This document shows positions 52,808-61,652 of a stretch of DNA of 64,000 bases, in pieces (within the stretch, counting starts at the first letter, position 1; every line of letters begins with the position of its first letter). A model generated the notes under the pieces. That model ran no database searches. It saw only the letters and a program-made list of their open reading frames with translations, and was not told the DNA's origin. This DNA is from Zhihengliuella sp. (lineage in GTDB: Bacteria > Actinomycetota > Actinomycetes > Actinomycetales > Micrococcaceae): the NCBI RefSeq assembly GCF_031178195.1, contig NZ_JAPSJL010000001.1, positions 62,001 through 126,000 of the forward strand. Direction: 5' to 3'. Both the position numbers and the translations under genes were made by a program.

Positions 52808-53626
52808 TCAGGGCCGCCAGCGGTAGCGGTGCTCGGGCCGTCCCGCCGAGCCGTACCGCGGCCGCAGCTCCGCCCGGTCCTGCCGGGTCAGCAGATCCAG
52901 GTACCGCCGCGCGCTCACCTTGGAGATGCCGCATGCGCGCGCCACCTCGGCGGCCGAGGCGTCGGGCGTGGCCGAGGGGGTGGCCATCGGGGCGGCGGTC
53001 CCGTGGTCCGTCGCCGGACCGGTCAGTTCCCGCAGGGCCCCGGCGACGAGGTCCAGGGTCGGCTGGGAGAACCCCTTGGGCAGCGATTTCGCCGGCGCGT
53101 CCGACGCCGGACCGCCCGTCACGCCGGCGGCCGCCTCTCCCCGGGCGCCGCCCACCAGTTCGTCGACGGCGGCCTGGCGCGCGGGGTCGACGGCGTCGCG
53201 GTCCCGCGTGCCCCCGGACTCGCTCGCCCGGGTGGCCCGGGACGAGCGGAACATCTGGAGCCGGCGCGTGAACTCGACGACGGTAAACGGCTTGACCAGG
53301 TAGTCGTCGATCCCGCTGCCGAGCGCGCTGCGGACCGTCTCGGCCTCGGCGGCGGCGGTGATCATGATGACCCCCGCGCGGTGCCCGGCCGCGCGCAGCC
53401 GCTCCAGGACGTCGACGCCGTTCGCGTCCGGCAGGTGCACGTCCAGCAGGATCAGGTCCACGGGCTCGGCCGCCAGGAACGGCTCCACCTCGGCCCCGCG
53501 GCCCAGCGTCCCTGCGACCTCGAATCCGTCGGCCGCCTCGACGAAGAGCCGGTGCATGCGCACCACATCGGGGTCGTCGTCGACGATCAGCGTCCTGATC
53601 GTCGACTCGTCCTCCGCTCCGGTCAC
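52808..53626 (-). CDS. Response regulator, CitB/DcuR type
   Basis: 272 residues. The receiver domain has the acidic pocket VDDD (residues 15-18), phospho-acceptor Asp62 in LILLDVHLP, Thr in MITAAAE, and Lys in YLVKPF. A linker of about 70 variable residues leads to a C-terminal helix-turn-helix (AAEVARACGISKVSARRYLDLLTRQDRAELRPRYGSAGRPEHRYRW), typical of the CitB/DcuR group. The GTG start at 53626 overlaps the kinase stop. It should activate the divergent tctCBA operon when citrate is present, as CitB does in Corynebacterium. Confidence 0.92.
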   Translation of the reverse strand: MTGAEDESTIRTLIVDDDPDVVRMHRLFVEAADGFEVAGTLGRGAEVEPFLAAEPVDLILLDVHLPDANGVDVLERLRAAGHRAGVIMITAAAEAETVRSALGSGIDDYLVKPFTVVEFTRRLQMFRSSRATRASESGGTRDRDAVDPARQAAVDELVGGARGEAAAGVTGGPASDAPAKSLPKGFSQPTLDLVAGALRELTGPATDHGTAAPMATPSATPDASAAEVARACGISKVSARRYLDLLTRQDRAELRPRYGSAGRPEHRYRWRP

Positions 53627-55341
53627 TGCCGCTCACCCGCTTCCCCTGGTCCGTTCGAGATGCCGCCGGTCGGCCCGCCCCCGGTCCGTTCGCTCTCGGC
53701 CGGGGCGTCGCCCCAGCGGGCGGTCAACCGCGCCCCGCCGAGCTCGGAGCGGTCGACCTCGATGCTCCCGGACCGCCGCTTGATCATACGGTCCACGAGC
53801 GCCAGGCCCACCCCGCGCCCGGCCGCCTCCTCGCTGGGCTTGGTGCTGACGCCGCGCTGGAAGACGCGCTCGACGTCCTCCGGGGCGATGCCCGGCCCGG
53901 AGTCCTCCACGCGGATCAGGAAGGCGTCGCCCGTCCCGCGCACCAGGACGCGCACCTCCCCGCCGTCGCCCGCGGCGTCGATGGCGTTGCTGAGCAGGTT
54001 CCCGGCCACGGTGAGGACGTCGTCGTCGGCCTCGAAGCCGCTCCCGGTGACGGACTCCGGTGCGACGGCGAAGCCCACGCCCCGCTCGCGCGCCACCGCC
54101 GCCTGGGCGGCGAGGACCCCCGCGAGCCCAGGATCGGAGACGACGACGGCCGAGCGGTCCGTGGGCCCGGCGATCCGCTGGATGTACTCGAGCGCGGCCT
54201 CGTGCGCGCCGACGGACAGGTACCCGGAGAGGACGTGGAGCCGGTTGGCGAACTCGTGGGTCTGCGAGCGCAGCGCGTCGGTCAGGCCGCGCTGGCCGTG
54301 CAGCTCGCGCAGGGTCGCCTCCAGCTCGGTGCGGTCCTGCAGAGTGAGGGTCTGGCCGGCCGAACGGCCGTCCGCGAGCGTGGCGGCCCGGCGGGCCGCC
54401 AGCAGCATCCGCTCCCCCACCAGCACCAGTCGCGTCTCCTGGTGCTCCGGCGGCAGGCGCAGCAGCTCCAGCAGCTGCGGGTCGAGGACCTCGGCGGCGG
54501 GCCGGCCGGTCAGGGCGGCGAGCTCGTCGTCGTCGGGCTCGGCGAACCCGAGGAGCCGCGCCGCCTCCCGGTTGAACAGCGTGATCCGGCCCTCCGGGTC
54601 CACGCCCACCACGCCGTCGCGCACGCTGTAGAACAGGGCATTGCTGGACTGCAGCAGCCCGGCGACCTCCTCCGGCTCCACCCCGTAAATGCGCCGGCGG
54701 ATGGACCGCGCCGCCCACAGGCTCAGCACCGTCCCGACGGCGGAGGCGCCCAACACCCAGGGCGCGAACCCGAGGACCAGGCCCGCGAGCTCGCCGCGCA
54801 CCTTGTGCTGCAGGATCCCGACGGAGACCGTGCCCACCACGGCGTCGCCGTCGTACACGGGCTCCTTCACGCGCAGGGTGACGCCGATGGTGCCGCGCTC
54901 GACCCCCTTGAAGGACTCGCCCTCGAGGACCAGGGAGTGGTCGGTGGAGACGGGTTCGCCGATGCGCTCCGGGTCCGGGTGGGCGACGCGCAGCCCGTCG
55001 AGGCCCACCACCACCACGTAGTCGACGCCGGAGGTCTCCTGAGCGAGGCGGGCGAGCGGCGCGATCACCTCGACGTCGTCCTCGGTGTTGAGCGCGGCGG
55101 CGACGTCGGGCTCGTCGGCGATCTCGAGCGCGACGGTCCGGGCGCGGTCGTAGGCGCGGTCCTGGATCCGCTGGTCCTCGAAGACCATCACCACGCACGC
55201 GACCAGGACCATCAGGCCGATCACGATCGCCACCTGCATGGCGGCCAGCCGGGCGCGCAGGGGCGCCCGCGCCGGCCTGCGGCGCCGGGCGGCGCGGGAG
55301 GCGGCGTGGGCGTCGGAGCCCTCGGGGCGGGCGCTCGGCAT
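53623..55341 (-). CDS. Sensor histidine kinase, CitA/DcuS type
   Basis: 572 residues. Two membrane helices (about 34-54 and 183-210) flank a periplasmic PDC/Cache sensor domain (EIADEPDVAAALNTEDDVEVIAPLARLAQETSGVDYVVVVGLDGLRVAHPDPERIGEPV), as in CitA. A cytoplasmic PAS domain (VRDGVVGVDPEGRITLFNREAARLLGF), the phospho-acceptor region RSQTHEFANRLHVLSGYL, and an HATPase with NLLSNAIDAAG, EDSGPGIAP and GRGVGLALV follow. It senses citrate or a related carboxylate outside the cell and signals to the overlapping response regulator. Divergent from tctCBA. Confidence 0.93.
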   Translation of the reverse strand: MPSARPEGSDAHAASRAARRRRPARAPLRARLAAMQVAIVIGLMVLVACVVMVFEDQRIQDRAYDRARTVALEIADEPDVAAALNTEDDVEVIAPLARLAQETSGVDYVVVVGLDGLRVAHPDPERIGEPVSTDHSLVLEGESFKGVERGTIGVTLRVKEPVYDGDAVVGTVSVGILQHKVRGELAGLVLGFAPWVLGASAVGTVLSLWAARSIRRRIYGVEPEEVAGLLQSSNALFYSVRDGVVGVDPEGRITLFNREAARLLGFAEPDDDELAALTGRPAAEVLDPQLLELLRLPPEHQETRLVLVGERMLLAARRAATLADGRSAGQTLTLQDRTELEATLRELHGQRGLTDALRSQTHEFANRLHVLSGYLSVGAHEAALEYIQRIAGPTDRSAVVVSDPGLAGVLAAQAAVARERGVGFAVAPESVTGSGFEADDDVLTVAGNLLSNAIDAAGDGGEVRVLVRGTGDAFLIRVEDSGPGIAPEDVERVFQRGVSTKPSEEAAGRGVGLALVDRMIKRRSGSIEVDRSELGGARLTARWGDAPAESERTGGGPTGGISNGPGEAGERQ

Positions 55342-55403
55342 GGTCCCTCCGGCCGTTGCGTTTGTTTTTCTTTCGTTGCTTATGACCCAAACCCGGATTC
55401 CGG

Positions 55404-55419
55404 TGTGCCCGGGGTCACA
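55404..55419. promoter_or_regulatory. CRP/GlxR-like site between the two-component genes and tctC
   Basis: TGTGCCCGGGGTCACA, which fits TGTGA-N6-TCACA with one mismatch. It lies 64 bp before the tctC start, in a 141-bp divergent region that also contains an AT/T-rich stretch (55358-55382) suitable for the response regulator. Confidence 0.5.
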
Positions 55420-55482
55420 GCGCTGTCATCGTAGTGAGTCAAGCACGCACCCAATCTACGGAATGCGATGAGGAACAACACA

Positions 55483-56451
55483 GTGAAACGCATACTCTTC
55501 GGCGGCGCCGTGGCGGTCGTGACCGCCCTGGCGCTCGTCAACGCCGCCAGCACCGGCGGGGAATCGACCGCCCGCAGCAAGCTGGTGCTCATGGCGCCGG
55601 CGTCGCCGGGCGGCGGCTGGGACGGGTTCGCCCGCGAGTCCCAGCAGGCCATCAAGTCCGAGGGCATCAGCAACAACGTCCAGGTCGTCAACGTGCCCGG
55701 CGCGGGCGGCACCATCGGGCTGAGCCAGTTCGCGCAGATGGAGGGCCGCTCGGACATGTTGATGGTCACCGGCGGCGTGATGATCGGCGCGGTCGAGCTG
55801 GCCGACTCCGGCGTCGGCCTGGACGACGTCACCCCGCTCGTGCGCATGTCGGACGACTACTCGGTCATCGTGGTCCCCGCCGACAGCCCGTACGAGGACC
55901 TCGGCGACTTCATCGAGGCCTGGAAGGCCGACCCCGGCGGCACGTCGATCGCCGGCGGGTCGCTCGGCGGCATCGACCACCTGCTCATGGGCCTGGTGGC
56001 GGAGAAGGTCGGGATGGACCCGCGCGACGTCAACTACATCCCCTACTCCGGCGGCGGCGAGGCGATCACCTCGGTGCTCTCCGGGACGACGACGGCGGCG
56101 GTCTCCGGCTACAACGAGCTCTCTGACCAGATCGAGGCCGGCAACCTGCGGGCCCTGGCGATCTCGTCCGCGGAGCCACTGGAGGGCATCGACGTGCCGA
56201 CCTTCAAGGAGGCCGGCGTGGACGCCTCGATGGCGAACTGGCGCGGCCTGGCCGCCGCACCGGGCATCAGCGACGCCGACAAGGCGGAGCTGGTCGAGAT
56301 CATCGAGGAGTACCGCCAGACCGACCACTGGCAGGACGCGCTCGAGCGCAACGACTGGACGGACAGCTTCATGGTGGGCGAGGAGTTCGACCGCTTCCTG
56401 GAGCAGGAGACCGCGACCACCAACGAACTCGTGGAAGGACTGGGACTGTGA
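55483..56451 (+). CDS. tctC: Tripartite tricarboxylate transporter, binding protein TctC
   Basis: 322 residues from GTG 55483, chosen because GAGGAA sits about seven bases upstream and the product then begins [13 protein letters not shown], a normal signal peptide; ATG 55468 is the alternative. The TctC fold is shown by [63 protein letters not shown], and [29 protein letters not shown]. It captures citrate or a related tricarboxylate outside the membrane and delivers it to TctAB. First gene of the tctCBA operon, divergent from its probable sensor kinase. Confidence 0.93.
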   Translation: MKRILFGGAVAVVTALALVNAASTGGESTARSKLVLMAPASPGGGWDGFARESQQAIKSEGISNNVQVVNVPGAGGTIGLSQFAQMEGRSDMLMVTGGVMIGAVELADSGVGLDDVTPLVRMSDDYSVIVVPADSPYEDLGDFIEAWKADPGGTSIAGGSLGGIDHLLMGLVAEKVGMDPRDVNYIPYSGGGEAITSVLSGTTTAAVSGYNELSDQIEAGNLRALAISSAEPLEGIDVPTFKEAGVDASMANWRGLAAAPGISDADKAELVEIIEEYRQTDHWQDALERNDWTDSFMVGEEFDRFLEQETATTNELVEGLGL

Positions 56452-57074
56452 GCGCCACCGACACCGCACCCGTGGAGCGGGAGACCGTCAAGATCACCGG
56501 GTTCTGGTCCGGCCGCAGCGAGCTGGTCGTCTCGGGCCTCGTGCTCGCCCTGGCGACCGCCGTCGTCGTCGGGATCCTCACCATGGACGTCAAGGGGGAC
56601 ACGGTCCCCGGACCGCAGTTCTTCCCGACCATCGTCGCCGTGGCGCTCTACGCCATCGGCGTCCTGCACGCGATCAGCGTCATCCGCACCCGGCGCTTCC
56701 CGCACGGCGGCGGCTCGCAGAGCCCGGACGTCTCCTCGGACATGCTCGCCGAGCTCAGCCACGCCGAGCGCGCCGAGGTCTACGGGCGGCGCGGCGACCG
56801 GCCGCGCGCGGCCGGCCGCGTCCGCCTCTACTCGGACTGGAAGACCATCGGCCTGGTGGTCGGCGGGGTCGTCCTCTTCATCCTGGCCCTGCCGGTCCTC
56901 GGCTGGGTCATCACGGCGGCAGGTCTCTTCTGGGTGATCTGCAAGGCCTTCGGCAGCAAGCGTCCCGTCTTCGACGTCGGCGTCTCCCTGCTCTTCTCCT
57001 CGATCACCCAGCTCGCATTCGGCGCCGGCCTCGGCCTGAGCCTGCCGTCCGGCTTCCTGGGAGGGATGCTCTAA
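56448..57074 (+). CDS. tctB: Tripartite tricarboxylate transporter, small subunit TctB
   Basis: 208 residues with about four hydrophobic segments (LVVSGLVLALATAVVVGIL, FFPTIVAVALYAIGVLHAI, TIGLVVGGVVLFILALPVLGWVITAAGLFWVIC and VGVSLLFSSITQLAFGAGLGLSLPSG). PGPQFFPTIVA is a TctB hallmark. It carries a longer cytoplasmic loop than usual between helices 2 and 3 (about 50 residues, HGGGSQSPDVSSDMLAELSHAERAEVY). GTG 56448 overlaps the tctC stop (GTGA), and tctA follows immediately. Confidence 0.92.
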   Translation: MSATDTAPVERETVKITGFWSGRSELVVSGLVLALATAVVVGILTMDVKGDTVPGPQFFPTIVAVALYAIGVLHAISVIRTRRFPHGGGSQSPDVSSDMLAELSHAERAEVYGRRGDRPRAAGRVRLYSDWKTIGLVVGGVVLFILALPVLGWVITAAGLFWVICKAFGSKRPVFDVGVSLLFSSITQLAFGAGLGLSLPSGFLGGML

Positions 57075-58607
57075 ATGGATCAGCTTTCGCACCTGATGGA
57101 GGGTTTCGCCGGCGCACTGACGCTCGCGAACCTGGTCTGGGTCATCGTCGGAGCGCTGCTCGGCACCGCCGTCGGCGTCCTGCCGGGCCTCGGCTCCTCG
57201 ATGGCGGTGGCCCTGCTGCTGCCCGTGACCTTCAGCCTCGACCCCACCGCCGCGCTCATCATGTTCGCCGGCATCTACTTCGGCGGCATGTTCGGCGACT
57301 CCACGGCGGGCATCCTGCTCAACACACCGGGCGCCTCCTCGGCGATCGCGACGACGTTCGAGGGCCACCGGATGGCCAAGAGCGGCCAGGCCGCCCGCGC
57401 CCTGGCCACGGCTGCGATGGGCGCCTTCATCGGCGGGCTCCTCGCCAGCACCCTGGTCGTGTTCTTCGCCCCCACGCTGGTCAAACTGGCCACCGAGTTC
57501 GGGCCGGCCGAGTACTTCGCCCTGGCGGTGTTCGCCTTCGTGGCGATCTCCTCGGTGGTGTCCGACTCGATCATCAAGGGCCTCACCACGCTGTGCATCG
57601 GACTGGTGCTCGCCATGATCGGCGTGGACGACTCGTCCGGCACCACCCGCTTCACGCTCGGCTCCCAGCAGCTCTTCGACGGCCTCTCGATCGTCGTCAT
57701 CACGGTCGGCCTGCTGGCTCTGGGCGAGGTCATCCACGTGGCCTCCCGCGTCCACCGCGACCCCAACGCCGTCAGGATCCCGGCGAGCGGGCGGGCCCGG
57801 CTCAGCCTGCCGGACTTCCGCAAGGCCATGCCGGCCTGGCTGCGCGGCACGGCGTTCGGCGTCCCGTTCGGCATTATCCCCGCTGGCGGTGCCGAGATCC
57901 CGACCTTCCTGGCCTACGGGACCGAGAAGCGCCTGGCCGCGAAGCGCCGCGACCAGGAGTTCGGCACCACGGGCTCGATCAACGGCGTCGCCGCCCCGGA
58001 GGCGGCCGGCAACGCCACGGCGGGCATGGCCATGGGCGCCCTGCTCGCCCTAGGTCTGCCGGTCTCCGCGACAGCGGCCCTGATGCTCGCCGCCTTCCAG
58101 CAGTACGGCATGCAGCCGGGCCCGCTGCTCTTCGAGCGCTCCGGCGACCTGGTCTGGACGCTCCTGGCGTCGCTGTTCGTCGGCCTGATCATCCTGCTGA
58201 TCATCAACATGCAGTTCGCGAGCTTGTGGGCCAAACTGCTCCTGGTGCCGCGCCAGTACCTGTACGCGGGCATCACGGTCCTGTCGATGCTCGGCGTCTA
58301 CGCCGTGAGCTCCTCGCTCGTGGACCTGTGGTTCCTGCTCGCGATCGGCGTCCTCGGCTTCGTGATGCGGCGCTATAACTTCCCGGTGGCACCCGTGCTG
58401 ATCGCGGTCATCCTGGGCCCGCTGGCCGAGACCTCGCTGCGCAACGCGCTGACGGTGTCCGAGGGCGACCTGGGGTACCTCGTCTCCTCGCCGGCGACGA
58501 TCATCATGTACGCCCTGCTGGTGGTGGCCGTGGTCTACGCCGCGGTCAAGCACTCGCAGACGCGCAGGGCGGAGCGGGAGGAAGCGCGCCTCCTCGAGGA
58601 CGCCTAG
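57075..58607 (+). CDS. tctA: Tripartite tricarboxylate transporter, large subunit TctA
   Basis: 510 residues with ten to twelve membrane helices. TctA signatures are VGVLPGLGSSMAVALLLPVTFSLDPTAALIMFAGIYFGGMFGDSTAGILLNTPG (the conserved GLG/NTPG loop) and its pseudo-repeat FGVPFGIIPAGGAEIPTFLAYGTEKRLAAKR with EAAGNATAGMAMGALLALGLPVSATAALM. It forms the sodium-driven transport channel with TctB. ATG 57075 directly follows the tctB stop (TAA). The operon ends at the hairpin at 58637-58668. Confidence 0.95.
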   Translation: MDQLSHLMEGFAGALTLANLVWVIVGALLGTAVGVLPGLGSSMAVALLLPVTFSLDPTAALIMFAGIYFGGMFGDSTAGILLNTPGASSAIATTFEGHRMAKSGQAARALATAAMGAFIGGLLASTLVVFFAPTLVKLATEFGPAEYFALAVFAFVAISSVVSDSIIKGLTTLCIGLVLAMIGVDDSSGTTRFTLGSQQLFDGLSIVVITVGLLALGEVIHVASRVHRDPNAVRIPASGRARLSLPDFRKAMPAWLRGTAFGVPFGIIPAGGAEIPTFLAYGTEKRLAAKRRDQEFGTTGSINGVAAPEAAGNATAGMAMGALLALGLPVSATAALMLAAFQQYGMQPGPLLFERSGDLVWTLLASLFVGLIILLIINMQFASLWAKLLLVPRQYLYAGITVLSMLGVYAVSSSLVDLWFLLAIGVLGFVMRRYNFPVAPVLIAVILGPLAETSLRNALTVSEGDLGYLVSSPATIIMYALLVVAVVYAAVKHSQTRRAEREEARLLEDA

Positions 58608-58636
58608 CGTCCGACGCACTGAAGAGAACACCCGCG

Positions 58637-58668
58637 AGAGGTGGCGGCCCGTACGGGCCGCCACCTCT
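58637..58668 (+). terminator. Terminator of tctCBA
   Basis: AGAGGTGGCGGCCCGT and its exact complement abut to make a 32-bp perfect palindrome, 30 bp after the tctA stop. Confidence 0.8.
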
Positions 58669-58713
58669 TCTGCTGCGCGGGGCCGCGCGGTGCGGCGCGG
58701 CGCGGGCGAAAAA

Positions 58714-58731
58714 TGTCTGAGATCTCAGACA
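58714..58731. promoter_or_regulatory. 18-bp perfect palindrome upstream of the symporter
   Basis: TGTCTGAGATCTCAGACA, continuous with no spacer. This form is typical of GntR/FadR-type operators. It lies 196 bp before the symporter start, beside a second palindrome. Confidence 0.6.
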
Positions 58732-58744
58732 CCTTCGGGTCGGG

Positions 58745-58757
58745 TTCAATCATTGAA
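58745..58757. promoter_or_regulatory. 13-bp palindrome upstream of the symporter
   Basis: TTCAAT-C-ATTGAA, centred 28 bp downstream of the centre of the 18-bp palindrome. Possibly a second regulator site or part of the promoter. Confidence 0.4.
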
Positions 58758-58927
58758 GTCCACACCAATTTTGCCGCTGAACGGGCGGTCAGGCCGCACG
58801 TGCCGGACCTGCTGCGGACAGCACCACGCCCGGTCCGGCGGCGCCCTGACGGCCGACACGGCGCGACCAGCCTGTGACGTGTGTCATCATCATGGGTGAT
58901 CATTCGTACTCCCCTGGAGGTTTTAAC

Positions 58928-60463
58928 ATGAGCGACGTCTTAGGTGCCATCAATGACGTCATCTGGAGCGACTGGCTCGTCTATCTGTGTCTGGCGGCCG
59001 GCGTCTACTTCTCCGTCCGTTCCCGGTTCATGCAGGTCCGCCACTTCAAGGGCATGATCAGCCAGCTCGTCCGTGGAGAGACGTCGCCGTCCGGCGTCTC
59101 CTCGTTCCAGGCGCTGGCCATGTCGCTGTCCGGACGCGTGGGCACCGGCAACATCGCCGGCGTGGCAACCGCGATCGCCTTCGGCGGCCCCGGTGCGATG
59201 TTCTGGATGTGGATGGTCGCGTTCCTCGGCGCGTCGACGTCGTTCGTCGAGTCCACGCTGGGCCAGATCTACAAGACCCGCGATCCGCTGACCGGCGAGT
59301 ACCGCGGCGGCCCGGCCTACTACCTCAGCCGCGCCCTCGCGCACACCCGCGCCGCAGGGGTCTTCAAGGTGTACGGCTACGTGTTCGCCGCCGTCACCGT
59401 CCTCGCCTGCGGCGTCCTGCTGCCCGGCGTGCAGGCCAACTCGATGGCCACCGCCATCGACGGTGCCTGGACCGTCAGCCCCTGGATCGTGGCGGTCGGC
59501 GCCGTGATCGTCCTGGCGTTCGTCATCATCGGCGGCGTCAAGCGCATCGCCACGTTCGCGTCGTTCGTCGTGCCGTTCATGGCGCTGGCCTACATCATCC
59601 TGGCCCTCATCGTGGTGCTCATGAACGCGTCGGTCCTGCCCGAGGTGCTGGGCATGGTCTTCCGCAGCGCCTTCGGCCTCGATTCCGCCTTCGGCGCCGT
59701 CGTCGGCCTGGCGGTCATGTGGGGCGTCAAGCGCGGCGTCTACTCCAACGAGGCCGGCCAGGGCACGGGCCCGCACGCCGCTGCGGCCGCCGAGGTCTCG
59801 CACCCGGCCAAGCAGGGCCTCGTCCAGGCGTTCGCGGTCTACGTGGACACCCTCTTCGTCTGCTCGGCCACCGGATTCCTGATCCTGTCCACCGGTGCCT
59901 ACCGCGTGTTCCACGGCGGCAGCGAGGACGGCGGGGTGCTCGCCGAGGGCGGTCTGCTCTCCGCCACCGCCGTGGTGGGGCCGCAGTTCGTCCAGGAGGG
60001 CTTCGACTCCGCTTTCTCGGGCTTCGGTGCCTCGTTCATCGCGTTCTCGCTGATCTTCTTCTGCCTGACGACGATCATCGCCTACTACTACATGGCGGAG
60101 ACCAACCTCCGCTTCCTGGTGGGGACGTCCTCGACCACCCTGATCCCGGGGATCAAGGCGAGCATCGGCCGAGTCACCACCATGGCGCTCCAGGTCGCGA
60201 TCCTCATCGCCGTCGCCTACGGCACCGTGAACACGGCCGCCGACGCGTGGCTCATGGGCGATATCGGTGTGGGCCTGATGGCCTGGCTGAACATCATCGG
60301 CATCCTGATCCTGCAGCAACCGGCGTACAAGGCGCTGCGCGATTTCGAGCGCCAGAAGAAGCTCGGCATTGACCCGGTGTTCGACCCGAAGGCCCTCAAC
60401 ATCGTCGGCGCAACCTTCTGGGAGTCCTACGACCGCGACCGCTCCAAGGAGCCTGTGGCCTAG
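58928..60463 (+). CDS. Alanine/glycine:cation symporter (AGCS family)
   Basis: 511 residues with about ten to eleven membrane helices. Family hallmarks are FQALAMSLSGRVGTGNIAGVATAIAFGGPGAMFWMWMVAFLGASTSFVESTLGQIYK, RGGPAYYLSRAL, and WGVKRGVYSNEAGQGTGPHAAAAAEVSHPAKQGLVQAFAVYVDTLFVCSATGF. It imports alanine or glycine with Na+. GGAGG (58916-58920) is well placed before ATG 58928; an earlier in-frame GTG (58874) has none. Upstream palindromes suggest repression by a GntR-like protein encoded elsewhere. Confidence 0.94.
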   Translation: MSDVLGAINDVIWSDWLVYLCLAAGVYFSVRSRFMQVRHFKGMISQLVRGETSPSGVSSFQALAMSLSGRVGTGNIAGVATAIAFGGPGAMFWMWMVAFLGASTSFVESTLGQIYKTRDPLTGEYRGGPAYYLSRALAHTRAAGVFKVYGYVFAAVTVLACGVLLPGVQANSMATAIDGAWTVSPWIVAVGAVIVLAFVIIGGVKRIATFASFVVPFMALAYIILALIVVLMNASVLPEVLGMVFRSAFGLDSAFGAVVGLAVMWGVKRGVYSNEAGQGTGPHAAAAAEVSHPAKQGLVQAFAVYVDTLFVCSATGFLILSTGAYRVFHGGSEDGGVLAEGGLLSATAVVGPQFVQEGFDSAFSGFGASFIAFSLIFFCLTTIIAYYYMAETNLRFLVGTSSTTLIPGIKASIGRVTTMALQVAILIAVAYGTVNTAADAWLMGDIGVGLMAWLNIIGILILQQPAYKALRDFERQKKLGIDPVFDPKALNIVGATFWESYDRDRSKEPVA

Positions 60464-60521
60464 TCAGCGTCGATCGCCCGCGGCCAGCCCGGGCACCGTC
60501 CGGAAGCAGCCCCGTACGCAC

Positions 60522-60557
60522 GAAGCCGCCGGCCCCCTCATCGGGGCCGGCGGCTTC
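60522..60557. terminator. Terminator between symporter and monooxygenase genes
   Basis: GAAGCCGCCGGCCCC pairs perfectly with its complement around CTCATC, between convergent genes, so it may serve both. Confidence 0.8.
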
Positions 60558-60564
60558 GTCGTTC

Positions 60565-60861
60565 TCAGAGCGGGGAGCCGATGATCCGGAACTTGAACCC
60601 TCCCCGGTTCCCAGTCAGCAGCGGCATCGCCTCACTGATCGCCGAGCGGATCGAGGTCCGTTCGAGCGCCTCGCGGTGCGCCTCCTCGCTGGTCCACTGC
60701 TCGATCACGAACACCGTGCTGGAGTGATCGTCGCTCACCCCGACGTCGTAGGTCAGACAGCCCGCATCGACCAACTCGGGACGATGGCGCGTGAGGATAT
60801 CGATGAGTTGATCGCGCTTGCCCGGTTGCGCTTCCAGTGTTCCAACGGTGACGAAGCTCAT
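60565..60861 (-). CDS. Antibiotic biosynthesis monooxygenase (ABM)-domain protein
   Basis: 98 residues, the length of a single ferredoxin-like ABM/YgiN domain. FVTVGTLEAQPGKRDQLIDILTRHRPELVDAGCLTYDVGVSDDHSSTVFVIEQWTSEEAHREALERTS has the GT..A.PGK, C..Y.. and E.W.....H marks. Relatives act as quinol monooxygenases or heme-degrading enzymes; the substrate here is unknown. TAGCGT lies six bases before ATG 60861, so the message is probably leaderless. Confidence 0.9.
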   Translation of the reverse strand: MSFVTVGTLEAQPGKRDQLIDILTRHRPELVDAGCLTYDVGVSDDHSSTVFVIEQWTSEEAHREALERTSIRSAISEAMPLLTGNRGGFKFRIIGSPL

Positions 60862-60873
60862 GGCTCGACGCTA
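60862..60873 (-). promoter_or_regulatory. -10 element of a leaderless transcript (ABM gene)
   Basis: TAGCGT (60873-60868 on the minus strand) and six bases before ATG 60861. Confidence 0.45.
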
Positions 60874-60989
60874 CGACTCTCCGCGGGCCGGGGCAAGACC
60901 TCGGTCGCTCCGCAGGTCTCGGCCCCGCCCGAACCGCGTGCTACTTTGTGCTCGACGGTCGTCCCGCTCCCCCACGAGAAAGAGTCGTC

Positions 60990-61514
60990 ATGACGCAGAT
61001 CAACATCAGCCGTGCGGTCGGGATCAACGCGACCCCGGACCAGATCCGCCCCTTCCTCACCGACTTCCGCTCCTGGCGCGACTGGTCCCCCCTCGACGAG
61101 CTGGACCCCGCACTGCACCGCGAGTACCGCGGCGCGGAGACTGGTGTCGGCGCCGTTTACGAGTGGTCGGGCAACAAGAGCACGGGCAGCGGCGTCATGA
61201 CGATCACCGCGGTCACCGAGGACCACGTCCAGATCCACCTCGAGTCCCACGAGCCCTTCAAGGGCTCCAGCGACCACACGTTCAGCCTGGATCCGGTCCC
61301 GGGGAAGACCGGTCCCGGTCCCAAGGAGACCACGGAGGTCACCTGGACGATGGTCGGTTTCCCGCAGGGGGTGCGCGGCCTCGTCGCCAAGCTGTTCGGC
61401 AGGCTCGAGCCGCGCATGGCCGAGGCGATCACGCAGGGCCTGCTCAATCTGAAGGACCGGATGGAAATCGAGCCACCGGTCGGCGGGACGGAGCGGGCTG
61501 GAGCCTCGCTCTGA
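60990..61514 (+). CDS. SRPBCC (START-like) family protein
   Basis: 174 residues. The fold is indicated by the opening ISRAVGINATPDQIRPFLTDFRSWRDWSPLDELDPALHREYRGAETGVGAVYEWSGN and the C-terminal helix LVAKLFGRLEPRMAEAITQGLLNLKDRME, together forming the helix-grip pocket for a hydrophobic ligand. Many such proteins are polyketide-cyclase or lipid-binding relatives of unknown role. TACTTT near 60941 may be its -10, and GAGAAAGAG precedes ATG 60990. It is monocistronic with a terminator at 61581-61630. Confidence 0.9.
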   Translation: MTQINISRAVGINATPDQIRPFLTDFRSWRDWSPLDELDPALHREYRGAETGVGAVYEWSGNKSTGSGVMTITAVTEDHVQIHLESHEPFKGSSDHTFSLDPVPGKTGPGPKETTEVTWTMVGFPQGVRGLVAKLFGRLEPRMAEAITQGLLNLKDRMEIEPPVGGTERAGASL

Positions 61515-61580
61515 CGCAGCGCCCTCTGGGCATCTGCCCGGACAACGCAACGCGCCCGCGCCGCACTGGCGCCGAGACGG

Positions 61581-61630
61581 ACGGAGCGGGTGCGGACCGC
61601 GCTGGATCGCGAGGACCGCACCCGCTCCGT
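61581..61630. terminator. Terminator between SRPBCC and the DUF4190-like gene
   Basis: ACGGAGCGGGTGCGG (61581-61595) pairs perfectly with CCGCACCCGCTCCGT (61616-61630); convergent genes on both sides. Confidence 0.75.
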
Positions 61631-61652
61631 CGTGTGGCCGAGGCAGTCCCCG

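Larger units (their letters stand above)
58608..58927. other. 320-bp gap between tctA and the alanine symporter
   Basis: No gene. It contains the tctA terminator (58637-58668), two palindromes (58714-58731 and 58745-58757), an AT-richer tract (58710-58790) likely to hold the symporter promoter, and GGAGG (58916-58920). No clear -35/-10 pair was found. Confidence 0.7.
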
